Shown here in pieces: positions 1 through 9,052 of a DNA stretch of 64,000 bases. Origin of the DNA: Woodsholea maritima DSM 17123 (lineage in GTDB: Bacteria; Pseudomonadota; Alphaproteobacteria; Caulobacterales; Maricaulaceae). The stretch lies in assembly GCF_000382325.1 (NCBI RefSeq), contig NZ_KB908058.1, forward strand, positions 348,442-412,441. Reading direction: 5' to 3'. The position numbers and the translations under genes were made by a program. The notes below the pieces were generated by a model. That model saw nothing but the letters and a program-made list of their open reading frames with translations, had not been told where the DNA came from and ran no database searches. Every line of letters starts with the position of its first letter. The stretch's first letter is position 1.

Positions 1-2307
1 AAGAAAGAGCCAATTGTCTTGCCTGCGACCTTCCCGAACCTGCTCGTCAATGGCGGCGGCGGGATCGCGGTGGGTATGGCAACGAATATCCCTCCGCATA
101 ATTTAAATGAAATCGTCGATGCGACCATCCTCCTGCTGGATAATCCCCATGTCAGTGATGGCGAGATTTTGGAGCTTGTTCCCGGCCCGGATTTCCCCAC
201 GGGCGGTGAGATTTTGGGCCGTTCCGGTGCGCGCAAGGGTCTGGAAACCGGGCGCGGCTCGGTGGTGACGCGCGCGAAAACCTCCATCGAAGAAGTGCGC
301 TCTGGGCGTAATGCTATCATCGTTCACGAGATTCCCTATCAGGTGAACAAGGCCAGCATGATCGAAAAGATCGCCGATCTGGTGCGGGAAAAACGCATCG
401 AGGGTATTGCCGATCTTCGCGATGAATCCGACCGTTCGGGTATGCGCGTCGTCATTGAGCTGAAAAAAGATGCCAATGCCGATGTGATCTTGAACCAGCT
501 TTATCGCTGGAGCCCGATGCAGACCTCTTTCGGGGTTAATATGCTGGCCCTGATCGGCGGGCGTCCGCAACAAGCCGGCCTTCGCCAATTGCTGGAGACC
601 TTTGTCGATTTCCGTAAAGACGTCACGGCACGCCGGGCAAAATTCGATCTGAGAAAGGCGCGTGATCGCGCTCACGTCTTGATCGGCTTGGCCGTTGCGG
701 TGGCCAATATTGATGAGATCATCCGCCTGATCCGCTCTGCGCCAGATCCGCAGACCGCGCGCCGTCAATTGCGCGAAAAAGCCTGGCCTGCCGCCGATGT
801 GGCCCCCTTGGTGACATTGGTGGCTGATCCGCGCTCAATCATTCGCGATAATAACACCATCTTCCTGACCGAAGAGCAGGCCAAAGCGATCCTGGATCTG
901 CGCCTGCATCGTTTAACGGCGCTGGGCCGCGATGAAATCGGGGAGGAAGCCTCGAAACTGGCCGCAGAGATTGCAGATCTTCTGGATATTCTGCGCTCGC
1001 CCCATCGTATTCGCGACATTATTCGCGGTGAACTTCATGACGCCAAGACCCGTTTTGGCGTGCCGCGCCGCACCCAGATCCTGGATGCGGAATTGGAGAT
1101 GGAAGACGAAGACCTGATCCCGCGTGAGGATATGGTCGTCACCTTGACCCATGGCGGTTATGTCAAGCGCACGCCCTTGACCACGTATCGCGCGCAAAAT
1201 CGCGGCGGGCGTGGACGCGCGGGCATGGCGATGAAGGATGAAGACTTCGTTGCGACCTTGTTCGTGGCCAATACCCATGCCCCGCTTCTGTTCTTCTCCT
1301 CTGATGGCATGGTCTATAAGACCAAGGCTTGGCGCTTGCCGCTGGGCGCGCCGAACACCAAGGGTAAGGCGCTGATCAACCTCTTACCCAGCCTCTCTCA
1401 AGGCGCGAGCATCACTTCGGTGATGGCCCTGCCGGAGGATGAGGATAGCTGGGGTGGGTTGGACATCATATTCGCGACCACCGAAGGTACGATCCGACGC
1501 AATAAATTGTCTGACTTTGTGCAGGTGAACCGCAACGGTAAAATCGCCATGAAGCTGGAAGAGGGCAGCCGCATCGTTGATGTGCGCCTGTGCTCTGAAG
1601 GGGATGATGTGCTGTTGGTTTCTGCTAAAGGCCGCGCGATCCGCTTCCCTGTGGATGCGGTGCGGGTCTTTGCCGGGCGCTCCTCTACCGGTGTACGCGG
1701 TATTCGTTTGGCGCAGGGCGATCGCCTGATCTCCATGGCGATTCTCAACCATGTTGAGGTCACCACCGATGAAGCGCGCGCCTATATGAAGCATGCCAAT
1801 GCGATGCGCCGCGCAGCTGGGTTGGAAGAAGATGTTGCCACCTCCAGCGAGGATGAGGGCGATAGCAATGCCGCCCTGTCGCCGGAGCGAATTGCAGAGC
1901 TAGGCGCGGCTGAGGAATTTGTCATCACCGTGGCCTCTGATGGCTATGGCAAGCGCTCATCGGCCTATGATTATCGGGTCATGGGCCGGGGTAATCAGGG
2001 CGTTGCCGCCCATGATATGACCAAGAGCGATGATCTGGCCGCCGTCTTCCCAATCCAGGATGATGATACCATCATGATCGTCACTGATGGTGGACAGCTG
2101 ATCCGCTTCCCGCTCGATAGCGTGCGCATTGCGGGCCGTGCCACGCGCGGGGTTCGCCTGATCCGTCTGGGCGAGGGTGAGAAAGTCGTCTCGGTTGTGC
2201 GTATTGACGCCGAAGACGGTGATGACGGCGAGGGTGAGGGCGTAGAGGCCTCAAGTCCTGAAACGCCAGGTGATGAACCCAGCGCCGGGGGTGACGCACA
2301 AGCCTAA
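1..2307 (+). CDS. gyrA: DNA gyrase subunit A, 5'-truncated by window edge
   Basis: GyrA is the DNA breakage-reunion subunit of gyrase, which introduces negative supercoils. The frame is open from base 1 and starts [19 protein letters not shown], the conserved stretch just after the catalytic tyrosine in GyrA, so the tyrosine and the N-terminal winged helix lie upstream of the window. About 768 residues are present: the rest of the tower, the coiled coil and the C-terminal DNA-wrapping beta-pinwheel. The GyrA-box at bases 1195-1215 reads QNRGGRG, against QRRGGKG in E. coli. An acidic loop (about 609-625 of the fragment, [15 protein letters not shown]) and an acidic, Gly-rich tail follow. ParC is the alternative, but the GyrA-box and tail length favour GyrA. 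A terminator follows directly. Confidence 0.97.
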   Translation, partial: KKEPIVLPATFPNLLVNGGGGIAVGMATNIPPHNLNEIVDATILLLDNPHVSDGEILELVPGPDFPTGGEILGRSGARKGLETGRGSVVTRAKTSIEEVRSGRNAIIVHEIPYQVNKASMIEKIADLVREKRIEGIADLRDESDRSGMRVVIELKKDANADVILNQLYRWSPMQTSFGVNMLALIGGRPQQAGLRQLLETFVDFRKDVTARRAKFDLRKARDRAHVLIGLAVAVANIDEIIRLIRSAPDPQTARRQLREKAWPAADVAPLVTLVADPRSIIRDNNTIFLTEEQAKAILDLRLHRLTALGRDEIGEEASKLAAEIADLLDILRSPHRIRDIIRGELHDAKTRFGVPRRTQILDAELEMEDEDLIPREDMVVTLTHGGYVKRTPLTTYRAQNRGGRGRAGMAMKDEDFVATLFVANTHAPLLFFSSDGMVYKTKAWRLPLGAPNTKGKALINLLPSLSQGASITSVMALPEDEDSWGGLDIIFATTEGTIRRNKLSDFVQVNRNGKIAMKLEEGSRIVDVRLCSEGDDVLLVSAKGRAIRFPVDAVRVFAGRSSTGVRGIRLAQGDRLISMAILNHVEVTTDEARAYMKHANAMRRAAGLEEDVATSSEDEGDSNAALSPERIAELGAAEEFVITVASDGYGKRSSAYDYRVMGRGNQGVAAHDMTKSDDLAAVFPIQDDDTIMIVTDGGQLIRFPLDSVRIAGRATRGVRLIRLGEGEKVVSVVRIDAEDGDDGEGEGVEASSPETPGDEPSAGGDAQA

Positions 2308-2310
2308 ATC

Positions 2311-2344
2311 AACGGCCCTCGATGATGCATCGGGGGCCGTTTTG
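2311..2344 (+). terminator. Intrinsic terminator of gyrA
   Basis: A 13-base stem (AACGGCCCTCGAT with ATCGGGGGCCGTT, one wobble position) closes a three-base loop and runs into TTTT. It lies three bases after the gyrA stop. Confidence 0.85.
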
Positions 2345-2361
2345 TATCGCGTGGGTGGGCC

Positions 2362-3408
2362 ATGATCACAGTGCACAGTGTCAATCTGCTTCATGTGATT
2401 TTGGTCTATCATGGAGCGATCCTGGCTGGCGTCCTGATCTGGCGGGTGCGGTTTTGGGCGTTGAGCGCCTTAATCGCCGCGTTCAGCGTGCATATGGCGT
2501 TGAATTTTTTCTCCGAAACCGGGCTCTGGATCGCCGGGGATGGCGTGGCGCAAACCTTTGGTGCGCTCTATGGCCCACTGTTTTTCCTGACCGTCAAAGG
2601 CTTGGTGGAGGCGCGCGCCCAAGGCGGGGTGAATTGGCGTGATGGTCTGCATCTTCTGCCTTGGCTGGGCTTGTTGATCCTGGCTCCGCCTTTGATCGTT
2701 ATGCGGCTGGTCTCTCTCCTCTCCTTGGTGGGCTATGTGGGCTGGGCGTTTTTTCTGGCTTGGCGTTACCATACGCAGATGTGCCAGCTGCGTGCGGATG
2801 CGGAAAGTTTGCGTCTGGATTGGTTGCTCAGCATCATCATCGCCTTTGCCTTGATCAGCGCCATGGATGGCCTGCGCATGGTGTTAAGTGCCAATGGGCT
2901 TAATGATGCTGGCGCGCTCAGCTATGGCCTCTCTTTAACAATCGCGTTTATCTGTCTGAATGTGATCGCTTATTTTGCGTATCAGCATGTGCGTCGTCAC
3001 GGGCCGGAGGCGGTCGCCGTTCCGCCTGCGCCCGGTCTAAACACTGCGCAGACCTCTACTCTGGATGAGGCCGCGATCCGGGATCACTTTATCCAGATCG
3101 ACGCGGTCATGCGCGATGAGGAGCCCTGGCGAGAGCCCGCTCTGCGTCTCGACCAATTGGCCAAGCGCGTTCGCTTGAGCCCGCGCGACACCTCCCATGC
3201 GATCAATCGCCATGCCGGGTGCAGCTTTGTGCGCTATATCAACCGTGCGCGCGTGGCTGCGATCATTGCGCGCCTTGAGGGCGAGCCTTCTACGACCCTG
3301 ATGGCGATGGCCTTTGATGCGGGATTTAACTCCAAGGCGGCCTTTAATCGGGTCTTTAAGGACGAGACAGGTCTCTCGCCCAGTGCCTATCTGGCGCAGA
3401 GAGCCTAA
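2362..3408 (+). CDS. AraC-family regulator with seven-helix membrane sensor
   Basis: Predicted membrane-bound transcription factor of 348 residues. The N-terminal 215 residues hold about seven hydrophobic segments (for example LLSIIIAFALISAMDG and YGLSLTIAFICLNVIAYF). A short linker then leads to an AraC-type double helix-turn-helix over roughly residues 255-345, including LDQLAKRVRLSPRDTSHAIN and AFDAGFNSKAAFNRVFKDET followed by GLSPSAYL. This layout is known from membrane AraC regulators in marine proteobacteria; the signal sensed cannot be read from sequence. GGGTGGG precedes the ATG. The gene sits between gyrA and coaD, which are close neighbours in many alphaproteobacteria, so it is probably an insertion into a core block. 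A terminator-like hairpin follows. Confidence 0.85.
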   Translation: MITVHSVNLLHVILVYHGAILAGVLIWRVRFWALSALIAAFSVHMALNFFSETGLWIAGDGVAQTFGALYGPLFFLTVKGLVEARAQGGVNWRDGLHLLPWLGLLILAPPLIVMRLVSLLSLVGYVGWAFFLAWRYHTQMCQLRADAESLRLDWLLSIIIAFALISAMDGLRMVLSANGLNDAGALSYGLSLTIAFICLNVIAYFAYQHVRRHGPEAVAVPPAPGLNTAQTSTLDEAAIRDHFIQIDAVMRDEEPWREPALRLDQLAKRVRLSPRDTSHAINRHAGCSFVRYINRARVAAIIARLEGEPSTTLMAMAFDAGFNSKAAFNRVFKDETGLSPSAYLAQRA

Positions 3409-3424
3409 TTTCACGCTCTTCAAT

Positions 3425-3453
3425 CGTCTCAAAACATGAAGTGAGACGTTTTT
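3425..3453 (+). terminator. Intrinsic terminator after the AraC gene
   Basis: Perfect seven-base arms CGTCTCA and TGAGACG enclose a ten-base loop, followed by TTTTTA. Confidence 0.7.
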
Positions 3454-3528
3454 ATGCGGCTTTTGCAGCGCTTGTGATTGTAAAGGCTGACATGCAAGGG
3501 GCTCAACTTTTCAAAACAGGGATGCCCT

Positions 3529-3987
3529 ATGATGATGTCGATGCTCGCTCATATGCTGGTCAGTGCAAGTTTAACCTCCAGCCCTTTTGCCTTTGGTCAC
3601 TCGGTGGACGCGCTTGAAGCGCATTTCAATCAAGTCTGTACGCAGTGGGAGGTTCGCCGTTTTGATCCGCCGCAAGTGCCCTTCGCCCAGGAAAGCCACC
3701 AACAGGTCGATTGCCAGGGCTATGATTTCGCCCAAAGCCCGCGCTTGGCCGAATTTGTCTTTGTCGATGGCGGTTTGGCCTTCGTCTGGATTTTGGTGGA
3801 GGGCGAAGAGCTTCCCCAACTGGCCCAAGAGTTAAGCCAGGAATGGGGCGCGCCGCGTTTTGATAACGCCATGTTTGCCGCTTTCCCTCAAGGGGCTGTG
3901 GCCCTACGCCGCGATGTGCCCGAGGTGTTATATTACAGCCCCGATTATGCCCCGATGTTTGAAGGCTGGTTTGCGCAAAACGGTTAA
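3529..3987 (+). CDS. Hypothetical secreted protein
   Basis: A 152-residue protein of no family I recognise. The first 25 residues (MMMSMLAHMLVSASLTSSPF) are hydrophobic and could be a signal peptide, although a positively charged N-region is missing. The remainder is soluble, rich in Phe, Gln and acidic residues, with two cysteines (near residues 36 and 62) that might form a disulfide if exported. AGGGA lies six bases before the first ATG. Codon use matches the neighbours, so it is probably a real gene. The AraC gene is upstream on the same strand, but a terminator between them argues against co-transcription. A small GGCGC-GTTT-GCGCC hairpin follows at 4002-4015. Confidence 0.65.
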   Translation: MMMSMLAHMLVSASLTSSPFAFGHSVDALEAHFNQVCTQWEVRRFDPPQVPFAQESHQQVDCQGYDFAQSPRLAEFVFVDGGLAFVWILVEGEELPQLAQELSQEWGAPRFDNAMFAAFPQGAVALRRDVPEVLYYSPDYAPMFEGWFAQNG

Positions 3988-4112
3988 AGTTCAAGAGGGG
4001 AGGCGCGTTTGCGCCGTCCTTCGTTCATGTCAGGGGCGCATATAGGATCTTGCCCCAAGGCGTTGAGGTGTTTACGGTCCGGCCCAGGATTAATCATAAG
4101 GATGGGCCTTTC

Positions 4113-4610
4113 ATGACCCAGACGCGCATTGCGCTTTACCCCGGGACATTTGATCCCATGACCCAGGGGCATCTCGACATTATCCGGCGCGCCGTGAAGC
4201 TGTTTGACAAGCTGATCATTGGCGTTGCGATCAATCGCGAAAAAAAGCCGCTCTTCACATTAGAAGAACGCGTGGACATGGCCCGTACCGAGGTGGCCGC
4301 GCTTAATGTCGATATCGAGATCGAAGTGACCGCCTTCGAAGGGCTGTTGATGCATTATGCTGAAGAGGTGGGCGCGACCTGTATTGTTCGCGGTTTGCGC
4401 GCGGTCTCTGACTTCGAATATGAATTTCAGATGGTGGCGATGAACCAGCGCCTTAATCCAGCCATTGAAACCGTGTTCTTGATGGCTGATCCTCATCATC
4501 AGGCCGTGGCCTCGCGCCTGGTCAAAGAAATTGCCCGACTGGGCGGGAACATCACCGATTTTGTGACCCCGACGATTAAAGCGCGTTTGTTGGAGAAGTT
4601 TGCGTCATGA
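4113..4610 (+). CDS. coaD: Phosphopantetheine adenylyltransferase
   Basis: CoaD transfers AMP from ATP to 4'-phosphopantetheine, the fourth step from pantothenate to coenzyme A. The 165-residue product has the nucleotidyltransferase motif YPGTFDPMTQGHLD near its start (the T/HxGH signature), the central VRGLRAVSDFEYEFQM segment, and the C-terminal ASRLVKEIARLGG segment. The length fits the family (E. coli CoaD is 159 residues). The start at 4113 is preferred over an in-frame ATG 63 bases upstream, because family members begin only a few residues before YPGTFDP. The stop codon overlaps the next gene by four bases (ATGA), indicating translational coupling with the cyclophilin. Confidence 0.97.
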   Translation: MTQTRIALYPGTFDPMTQGHLDIIRRAVKLFDKLIIGVAINREKKPLFTLEERVDMARTEVAALNVDIEIEVTAFEGLLMHYAEEVGATCIVRGLRAVSDFEYEFQMVAMNQRLNPAIETVFLMADPHHQAVASRLVKEIARLGGNITDFVTPTIKARLLEKFAS

Positions 4611-5617
4611 CGTTTTCTGTTTTGAAATCTGGTTTATCTGCCAGCGTATTGGTGCTGGCTTTAGCGACCTCTGCCTGTGCGCAAGAGCCGCAAGACAATG
4701 CCCGCGCGCAAGATCGCGCTGAAAGCACGATCGTGCAAGAGGATGCGGGCGGATCAGCCGCTGTCGCAACGCCAACGGCCCAGCCCGGTGATGATGTCAT
4801 CGCCAATGCCCCGGCGGAGGCCTGGCGTGTGGTGGATCCAGAAAACATGCTGATCATCACCACCAATGGCGGTAAGGTCTATGTTGAGCTGGCCCCTGAA
4901 TTTGCGCCCAATCATGTCGCGCGTATGAAGCAATTGGCGCGTGAGAATTTCTATCGCTACACAGTATGGCACCGCGTGATTGGCGACTTTGTGGCCCAGG
5001 GCGGCGGTATGATTGATAATCCCAATCATGGCGCGGATCATTTGCCCGGCGTTGAGGCGGAATTTACCCGTGGGCGCTCCGCCGCCGATGGGATTGAGAT
5101 TTCTGAGCTGATGATGCGTGCGCGGACCCAGCGCGGCAGCTCGGCAGAGGCGCGCGCCGGTTTCTGGAACGGCTTCCAGGCGGGCACTCAACCGATTGCC
5201 CAGGCGGCCATTCGCGCCGATGGTCAGGTGGAAAGCTGGCTGTTACATTGCCATGGTGCCGCCTCAGCGGCGCGCACCAATGATCCCAACTCCTTCCGCA
5301 GTCAGTTTTATATCACCACCGGTCACGCCGAGCATTTGAACACCCAATACACCGTCTGGGGCCGCGTGCGCGCAGGTCTAGAGGTGATTGACGCCATCCC
5401 TGAAGGGACTTTGGGTGAATCTATGGGCTATCGCCCGGTGATCATCGAGGATATTCAGGTCGCCAGCGACGTTCCCGATTCAGAGCGTTCTACGATTGAA
5501 GTCATGCGTACCGATGGGCCCAGCTTTGCCCAATATCTCGATGCGCTTAAACAGGCCCGCGGCGGTCAACTGCCTGATGTCTGTGACATCACGGTTCCAG
5601 CCCGGGTAACGGAGTAA
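4607..5617 (+). CDS. Exported cyclophilin-type peptidyl-prolyl isomerase, long form
   Basis: Catalyses cis-trans isomerisation of peptidyl-prolyl bonds, probably in the periplasm. The 336-residue product starts with a signal peptide ending near TSACAQ; the cysteine may be a lipid-attachment site, but the lipobox is imperfect. A low-complexity linker is followed by the cyclophilin fold from about residue 75. Catalytic-type motifs are WHRVIGDFVAQGG and, after an insertion of about 60 residues, RTNDPNSFRSQFYI and YTVWGRV. A C-terminal extension ends with a single Cys (PDVCDITVPARV). The same architecture recurs in the gene at 51512. It overlaps coaD by four bases and lies eight bases before a short cytoplasmic cyclophilin. 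Confidence 0.9.
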   Translation: MTFSVLKSGLSASVLVLALATSACAQEPQDNARAQDRAESTIVQEDAGGSAAVATPTAQPGDDVIANAPAEAWRVVDPENMLIITTNGGKVYVELAPEFAPNHVARMKQLARENFYRYTVWHRVIGDFVAQGGGMIDNPNHGADHLPGVEAEFTRGRSAADGIEISELMMRARTQRGSSAEARAGFWNGFQAGTQPIAQAAIRADGQVESWLLHCHGAASAARTNDPNSFRSQFYITTGHAEHLNTQYTVWGRVRAGLEVIDAIPEGTLGESMGYRPVIIEDIQVASDVPDSERSTIEVMRTDGPSFAQYLDALKQARGGQLPDVCDITVPARVTE

Positions 5618-5625
5618 ATTCCCTC

Positions 5626-6084
5626 ATGTCTGATACCCAAGAAAACTTGATCCTGACCCTCGATGGCGGTGATGTGACCATTCGCTTGCGTCCTGATCTG
5701 GCCCCGAAACATGTGGCCCGCATTTCTGAGCTGGCCCGTGAAGGCTTTTATGATGGCTTGACCTTCCACCGCGTCATTGATGGCTTTGTCGCCCAGGGTG
5801 GCTGCCCCAATGGTAATGGCATGGGCGGCTCTGGTCAGTTGATCGAAGCTGAATTTAATGATGCGCCTCATGCGCGCGGGGCGTGCTCTATGGCGCGTAC
5901 CAATGATCCAAACTCTGCCGATAGCCAGTTCTTCATCTGCTTGGATGAAGTGCCTTATTTGAATGGCCAATACACCGTTTGGGGTGAAGTGGTTGACGGG
6001 ATTGAGCATGTGGACGCTCTGCCAAAGGGCGAGCCACCCCGCCAGCCAGGTAAAATCGTTAAAGCCAGCGTCGTCGCAGCTTAA
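5626..6084 (+). CDS. ppiB: Cytoplasmic cyclophilin-type peptidyl-prolyl isomerase
   Basis: Compact 152-residue cyclophilin without signal peptide, close to the length of bacterial PpiB. Motifs include LTFHRVIDGFVAQGG (catalytic Arg and Gln), NGNGMGGSG, ARTNDPNSADSQFFICL and YTVWGEV. It is expected to assist cytoplasmic protein folding. It follows the exported paralogue by eight bases, so coaD and the two isomerase genes probably form one transcript that ends at the terminator at 6104. The pairing of a long exported and a short cytoplasmic form beside coaD is common in alphaproteobacteria. Confidence 0.95.
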   Translation: MSDTQENLILTLDGGDVTIRLRPDLAPKHVARISELAREGFYDGLTFHRVIDGFVAQGGCPNGNGMGGSGQLIEAEFNDAPHARGACSMARTNDPNSADSQFFICLDEVPYLNGQYTVWGEVVDGIEHVDALPKGEPPRQPGKIVKASVVAA

Positions 6085-6103
6085 GGCGTTTATATCTTGA
6101 CGA

Positions 6104-6132
6104 AAAAGGCTCCCCACGGGGAGCTTTTTTTT
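6104..6132 (+). terminator. Intrinsic terminator of the coaD-ppi operon
   Basis: GCTCCCC and GGGGAGC form a perfect seven-base stem (6109-6124), flanked by five A upstream and eight T downstream. Confidence 0.9.
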
Positions 6133-6213
6133 ATGGCTTAGGGCTTTATTTTGAGCCTGGATTCAATTATCATACTTAGGTCTCAAAACCTCCAAACTTC
6201 GGTCACAATTAAA

Positions 6214-6230
6214 ATGTATATTAAATACAT
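6214..6230 (+). promoter_or_regulatory. AT-rich palindrome upstream of the 560-residue lipoprotein gene
   Basis: ATGTAT and ATACAT face each other across five bases in a markedly AT-rich stretch (about 6165-6245), 45 bases before the start at 6275. It may be an operator or promoter element; no clear -35/-10 pair could be assigned. Confidence 0.35.
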
Positions 6231-6274
6231 CATTATAGCGTCTGTGTTCTATGGCGCTGATTGTGGAGGTTTGA

Positions 6275-7957
6275 ATGGGAAGCATACGCATACAATCTGC
6301 GGTCTCAGGGCTGGGCGTGGTCCTGATGGCGATGATCTTGGGGGCGTGTTCCGGGGGAGACGGGCCGAGCCCAACACCCCCACCCCCTCCTGTCGATGAG
6401 ACCCCAGCACCCACCCCGCCACAAATCGTGTCGGTGTCACCGGCCAATGGCGCTGGGAGTGTGGATGTTGCGACCTCATTGAGGGTGACACTGGATAAAG
6501 CGGCAAGCGGAATGACGCCTAGCTTTAATGTGGAAACGGGGGGCACAACGATCGCGGGCAATCTGAGTATTGCGGATAAGGTCGTGACCTTTGAACCCTC
6601 ATCACCCTTGGATCATGGTACCACATACGCGGTTGATTTTGAACTTCGTAAAGCGAACCAAGTCGTCGCGACCCGCACATGGATGTTTACGACCGCCTGG
6701 GCCAATGTGACAGACCCCAGCCCGTGTGCGGGTTTTTATTCACCCGATTTCACTCTGGTGACGGGCTATGACAATAATCCCCCCTCGAGGATGGATGAGC
6801 CCGAAAAGGGCGTGCGCTATGGTGATGAGCGCTATGGCAGCTGTATCGTGCGCGCCACCGATCATGCCAACGAACCCCCCGTTGAATTTGCGCGTAATGA
6901 TTATTCACGACGCCAAGCCTTTAATGCGGATAACACCCGGTTTATTGCTTCAGGCGGTAAAGGCTTTTGGCATGTCTATGATGCCAATAGCTTAGAACAT
7001 ATCAAACGATTGGATGGACAAGGTGGGCCTTTCCCCGCAGGTGATGCTGAACCGCAATGGGATCCGACCAATCCTGATATTTTCTACTTCATCCCCAATT
7101 ATGGCGGCAGGGTGATCTATACCTATAATGTCACGAATGACACTGTGACCACCCGGATTGATTTTACAAACCGCTTGCCCTGGCCGGATGCGGCGCGGCT
7201 CTCGACCCGCTCGGAAGGTTCACCCTCTGCGGATGGGCGCTATTGGGGGTTCCAAGTTGAAACTCAAAGCTTCGAGCCCCTCGGCCTGATGGTATGGGAT
7301 AGCGAGACCGATACGATCACAACGATGGATATGCCGACGGGGGCGGGCCGCCCAGGCTATGTCAGCATGAGCCCAAGTGGGGATTATCTGATTGCGGGCT
7401 GGTCCTATAACCGGACCTTCGGAACACGGGCCTATACTCGCGATCTCGGTGGCGATTATGTCCAGCTACAAAATACGACCGAGCATTCTGACATCGCTCT
7501 GCTTGCCAATGGTCATGATGCCTATGTCGCGGCCGATTATGACAGAGGCTATGTCTTCATGGTTGAGATCCAGACTAATCAACGCACCGATCTCTTCGAC
7601 ATGTATTTGAACCGTACAGCAAGCTCGTTCCACTTCTCGGGCAAGGCCTTTGACAAGCCAGGCTGGGTTCTGGTCTCCAGTTATCATGCTCATTTGGGCT
7701 CAACCCCGGATGTAGAGCTACCGAAAAGTCAATGGGAGTGGCCGTATGAGAAAGTTTTCGCCATGTCCCTGACGCCTAATCCTGAGTTTCGTCATATCGC
7801 TTATCATCACGGGAAAGTGGAACACTATTTTGATGAGATCCATGCCTCGGCTAATCGCGATTTCACGCGCATTCTTTATAATACCTCCTGGGAAGGCAAT
7901 GCGCCGCGCGATGTGGACGCTTATATGGTGGTCTTACCAGAGGACGCTTTAGACTGA
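6275..7957 (+). CDS. Large surface lipoprotein with Ig-like domain and propeller-like repeats
   Basis: A 560-residue lipoprotein. The signal sequence ends in a good lipobox (ILGAC, about residues 21-25), followed by a Gly/Ser stretch and a Pro-rich linker of about 25 residues. Residues 50-140 match a bacterial Ig-like domain of the Big_5 (SbsA) type: PQIVSVSPANGAGSVDVATS through TTYAVDFELR and RTWMFTT. The remainder, with repeated phrases such as FIASGGKGFWHVYDANSLEH, WDPTNPDIFYFIP and GRPGYVSMSPSGDYLIAGWS, resembles the blades of a TolB/WD-type beta-propeller. The function is unknown; binding to a polymer or surface structure is a guess. GGAGG precedes the ATG by five bases. It is convergent with the next gene. 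Confidence 0.8.
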   Translation: MGSIRIQSAVSGLGVVLMAMILGACSGGDGPSPTPPPPPVDETPAPTPPQIVSVSPANGAGSVDVATSLRVTLDKAASGMTPSFNVETGGTTIAGNLSIADKVVTFEPSSPLDHGTTYAVDFELRKANQVVATRTWMFTTAWANVTDPSPCAGFYSPDFTLVTGYDNNPPSRMDEPEKGVRYGDERYGSCIVRATDHANEPPVEFARNDYSRRQAFNADNTRFIASGGKGFWHVYDANSLEHIKRLDGQGGPFPAGDAEPQWDPTNPDIFYFIPNYGGRVIYTYNVTNDTVTTRIDFTNRLPWPDAARLSTRSEGSPSADGRYWGFQVETQSFEPLGLMVWDSETDTITTMDMPTGAGRPGYVSMSPSGDYLIAGWSYNRTFGTRAYTRDLGGDYVQLQNTTEHSDIALLANGHDAYVAADYDRGYVFMVEIQTNQRTDLFDMYLNRTASSFHFSGKAFDKPGWVLVSSYHAHLGSTPDVELPKSQWEWPYEKVFAMSLTPNPEFRHIAYHHGKVEHYFDEIHASANRDFTRILYNTSWEGNAPRDVDAYMVVLPEDALD

Positions 7958-7960
7958 GGC

Positions 7961-8968
7961 TTAATCCGCCTTCATGCCCAAGGTCGCGATGATCGGGCGA
8001 TGGTCAGAGCCCGTATCATCGCCGGCGTGGACATCCAGGGTCACGAAATCACGCCCTGCAAAAACGTGATCAATGCCGGCAACCGGGCGAAGGACGCTCC
8101 ATGTCTTGTCTTCGCCCAATCGGCCCACGCGGTGTGAAGGCCATGTGGGGATGTTGTGCGTGCGCCGGGGTAGGTTGATGACCCGCTCTAACCGACGCAG
8201 GGCAAAGGAAGGTGCCGCGGCATTAAAATCACCCACTACGATGAGGCGATCATGCTCAAAGCCTTCTAGATTGGCGGCGAGGGCGCGGCGTTGCTGGCCT
8301 TGATCTTTTAGAGGTTCCGGCCAGGTCATATGAACGGTCAGGACGCGGATAAGGTCTCCACTGGGCAGACGAATATCAGCCCATGCTGCAGGGGGCGGGT
8401 AATCACCTTGAAGGGTGCGCTCTAAACATCCCGAATCTTCCATGGGGTATTTACTGACAAGCGCGACCGCATGGCGGTGACAATTGGCCCGATAGCGATA
8501 GGCCTCACTTAATTGATCGGGAACGCGCCCAGAGCGGCCAAAGCTCTCTTGCATCGCAATGATATCAGCCCCCGTGGCGATCAACACGTCAACAGCGCGT
8601 TCAGGCGTTAGGTTGCGCCCCCACAGATTATGGGTTGCGATGGTGAAGCTTTCAGACGTTGAACCTTGCGGGGCATAGCCACTGCTGGGGATCAGCCAAC
8701 TGGCCAAGGTTAAGCTGGAGATTGACATCAAGCTAAGCAGGGCGAAGAGTTGAAAACCGCGCCTTGCCCAGCGCAATGCCGTCTCGCGAAGGAGCAAATA
8801 ACTAAAAAAGCTCAACCCCATAAGCGTGATAAGAATGACCCAGATGAAGTGATTGATGAGATCAAAGGTCTCATTCCAATGGCCCGTCAGGCTGGCAAAG
8901 CTAAGCCCGATAAAAAGTGCGCTGAAGCCAAGTAGGACAAGATTGGCAAACAGATTGGCCCAGCGCAT
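7961..8968 (-). CDS. Membrane-anchored endonuclease/exonuclease/phosphatase family protein
   Basis: A 335-residue protein. Three N-terminal hydrophobic segments (about residues 7-28, 40-62, 72-92) anchor it in the membrane. The rest is an EEP (DNase I-like) hydrolase domain. Motifs are ATHNLWG at the start of the domain, DIIAMQESFG (metal-binding Glu), LTVHMTWP, VVGDFNAAAPS (catalytic Asp-Asn) and the closing GSDHRPIIA (Asp-His). The substrate could be phospholipid, nucleic acid or another phosphodiester; the family does not predict it. A periplasmic domain is likely from the topology. It is transcribed towards the lipoprotein gene, with three bases between the stops, and diverges from queA. 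Confidence 0.85.
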   Translation of the reverse strand: MRWANLFANLVLLGFSALFIGLSFASLTGHWNETFDLINHFIWVILITLMGLSFFSYLLLRETALRWARRGFQLFALLSLMSISSLTLASWLIPSSGYAPQGSTSESFTIATHNLWGRNLTPERAVDVLIATGADIIAMQESFGRSGRVPDQLSEAYRYRANCHRHAVALVSKYPMEDSGCLERTLQGDYPPPAAWADIRLPSGDLIRVLTVHMTWPEPLKDQGQQRRALAANLEGFEHDRLIVVGDFNAAAPSFALRRLERVINLPRRTHNIPTWPSHRVGRLGEDKTWSVLRPVAGIDHVFAGRDFVTLDVHAGDDTGSDHRPIIATLGMKAD

Positions 8969-9052
8969 CAGGGGGAAGGTCCTTTTAAGTTCTTACTTTA
9001 AAATGTGATGGTATATTGCGTAAGTGTGTGACCAAAGCTAGACGCTGGACTC

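Noticed and set aside
103..768. 221-codon minus-strand frame within gyrA
   Set aside because: Antisense shadow of the conserved gyrA coding sequence.
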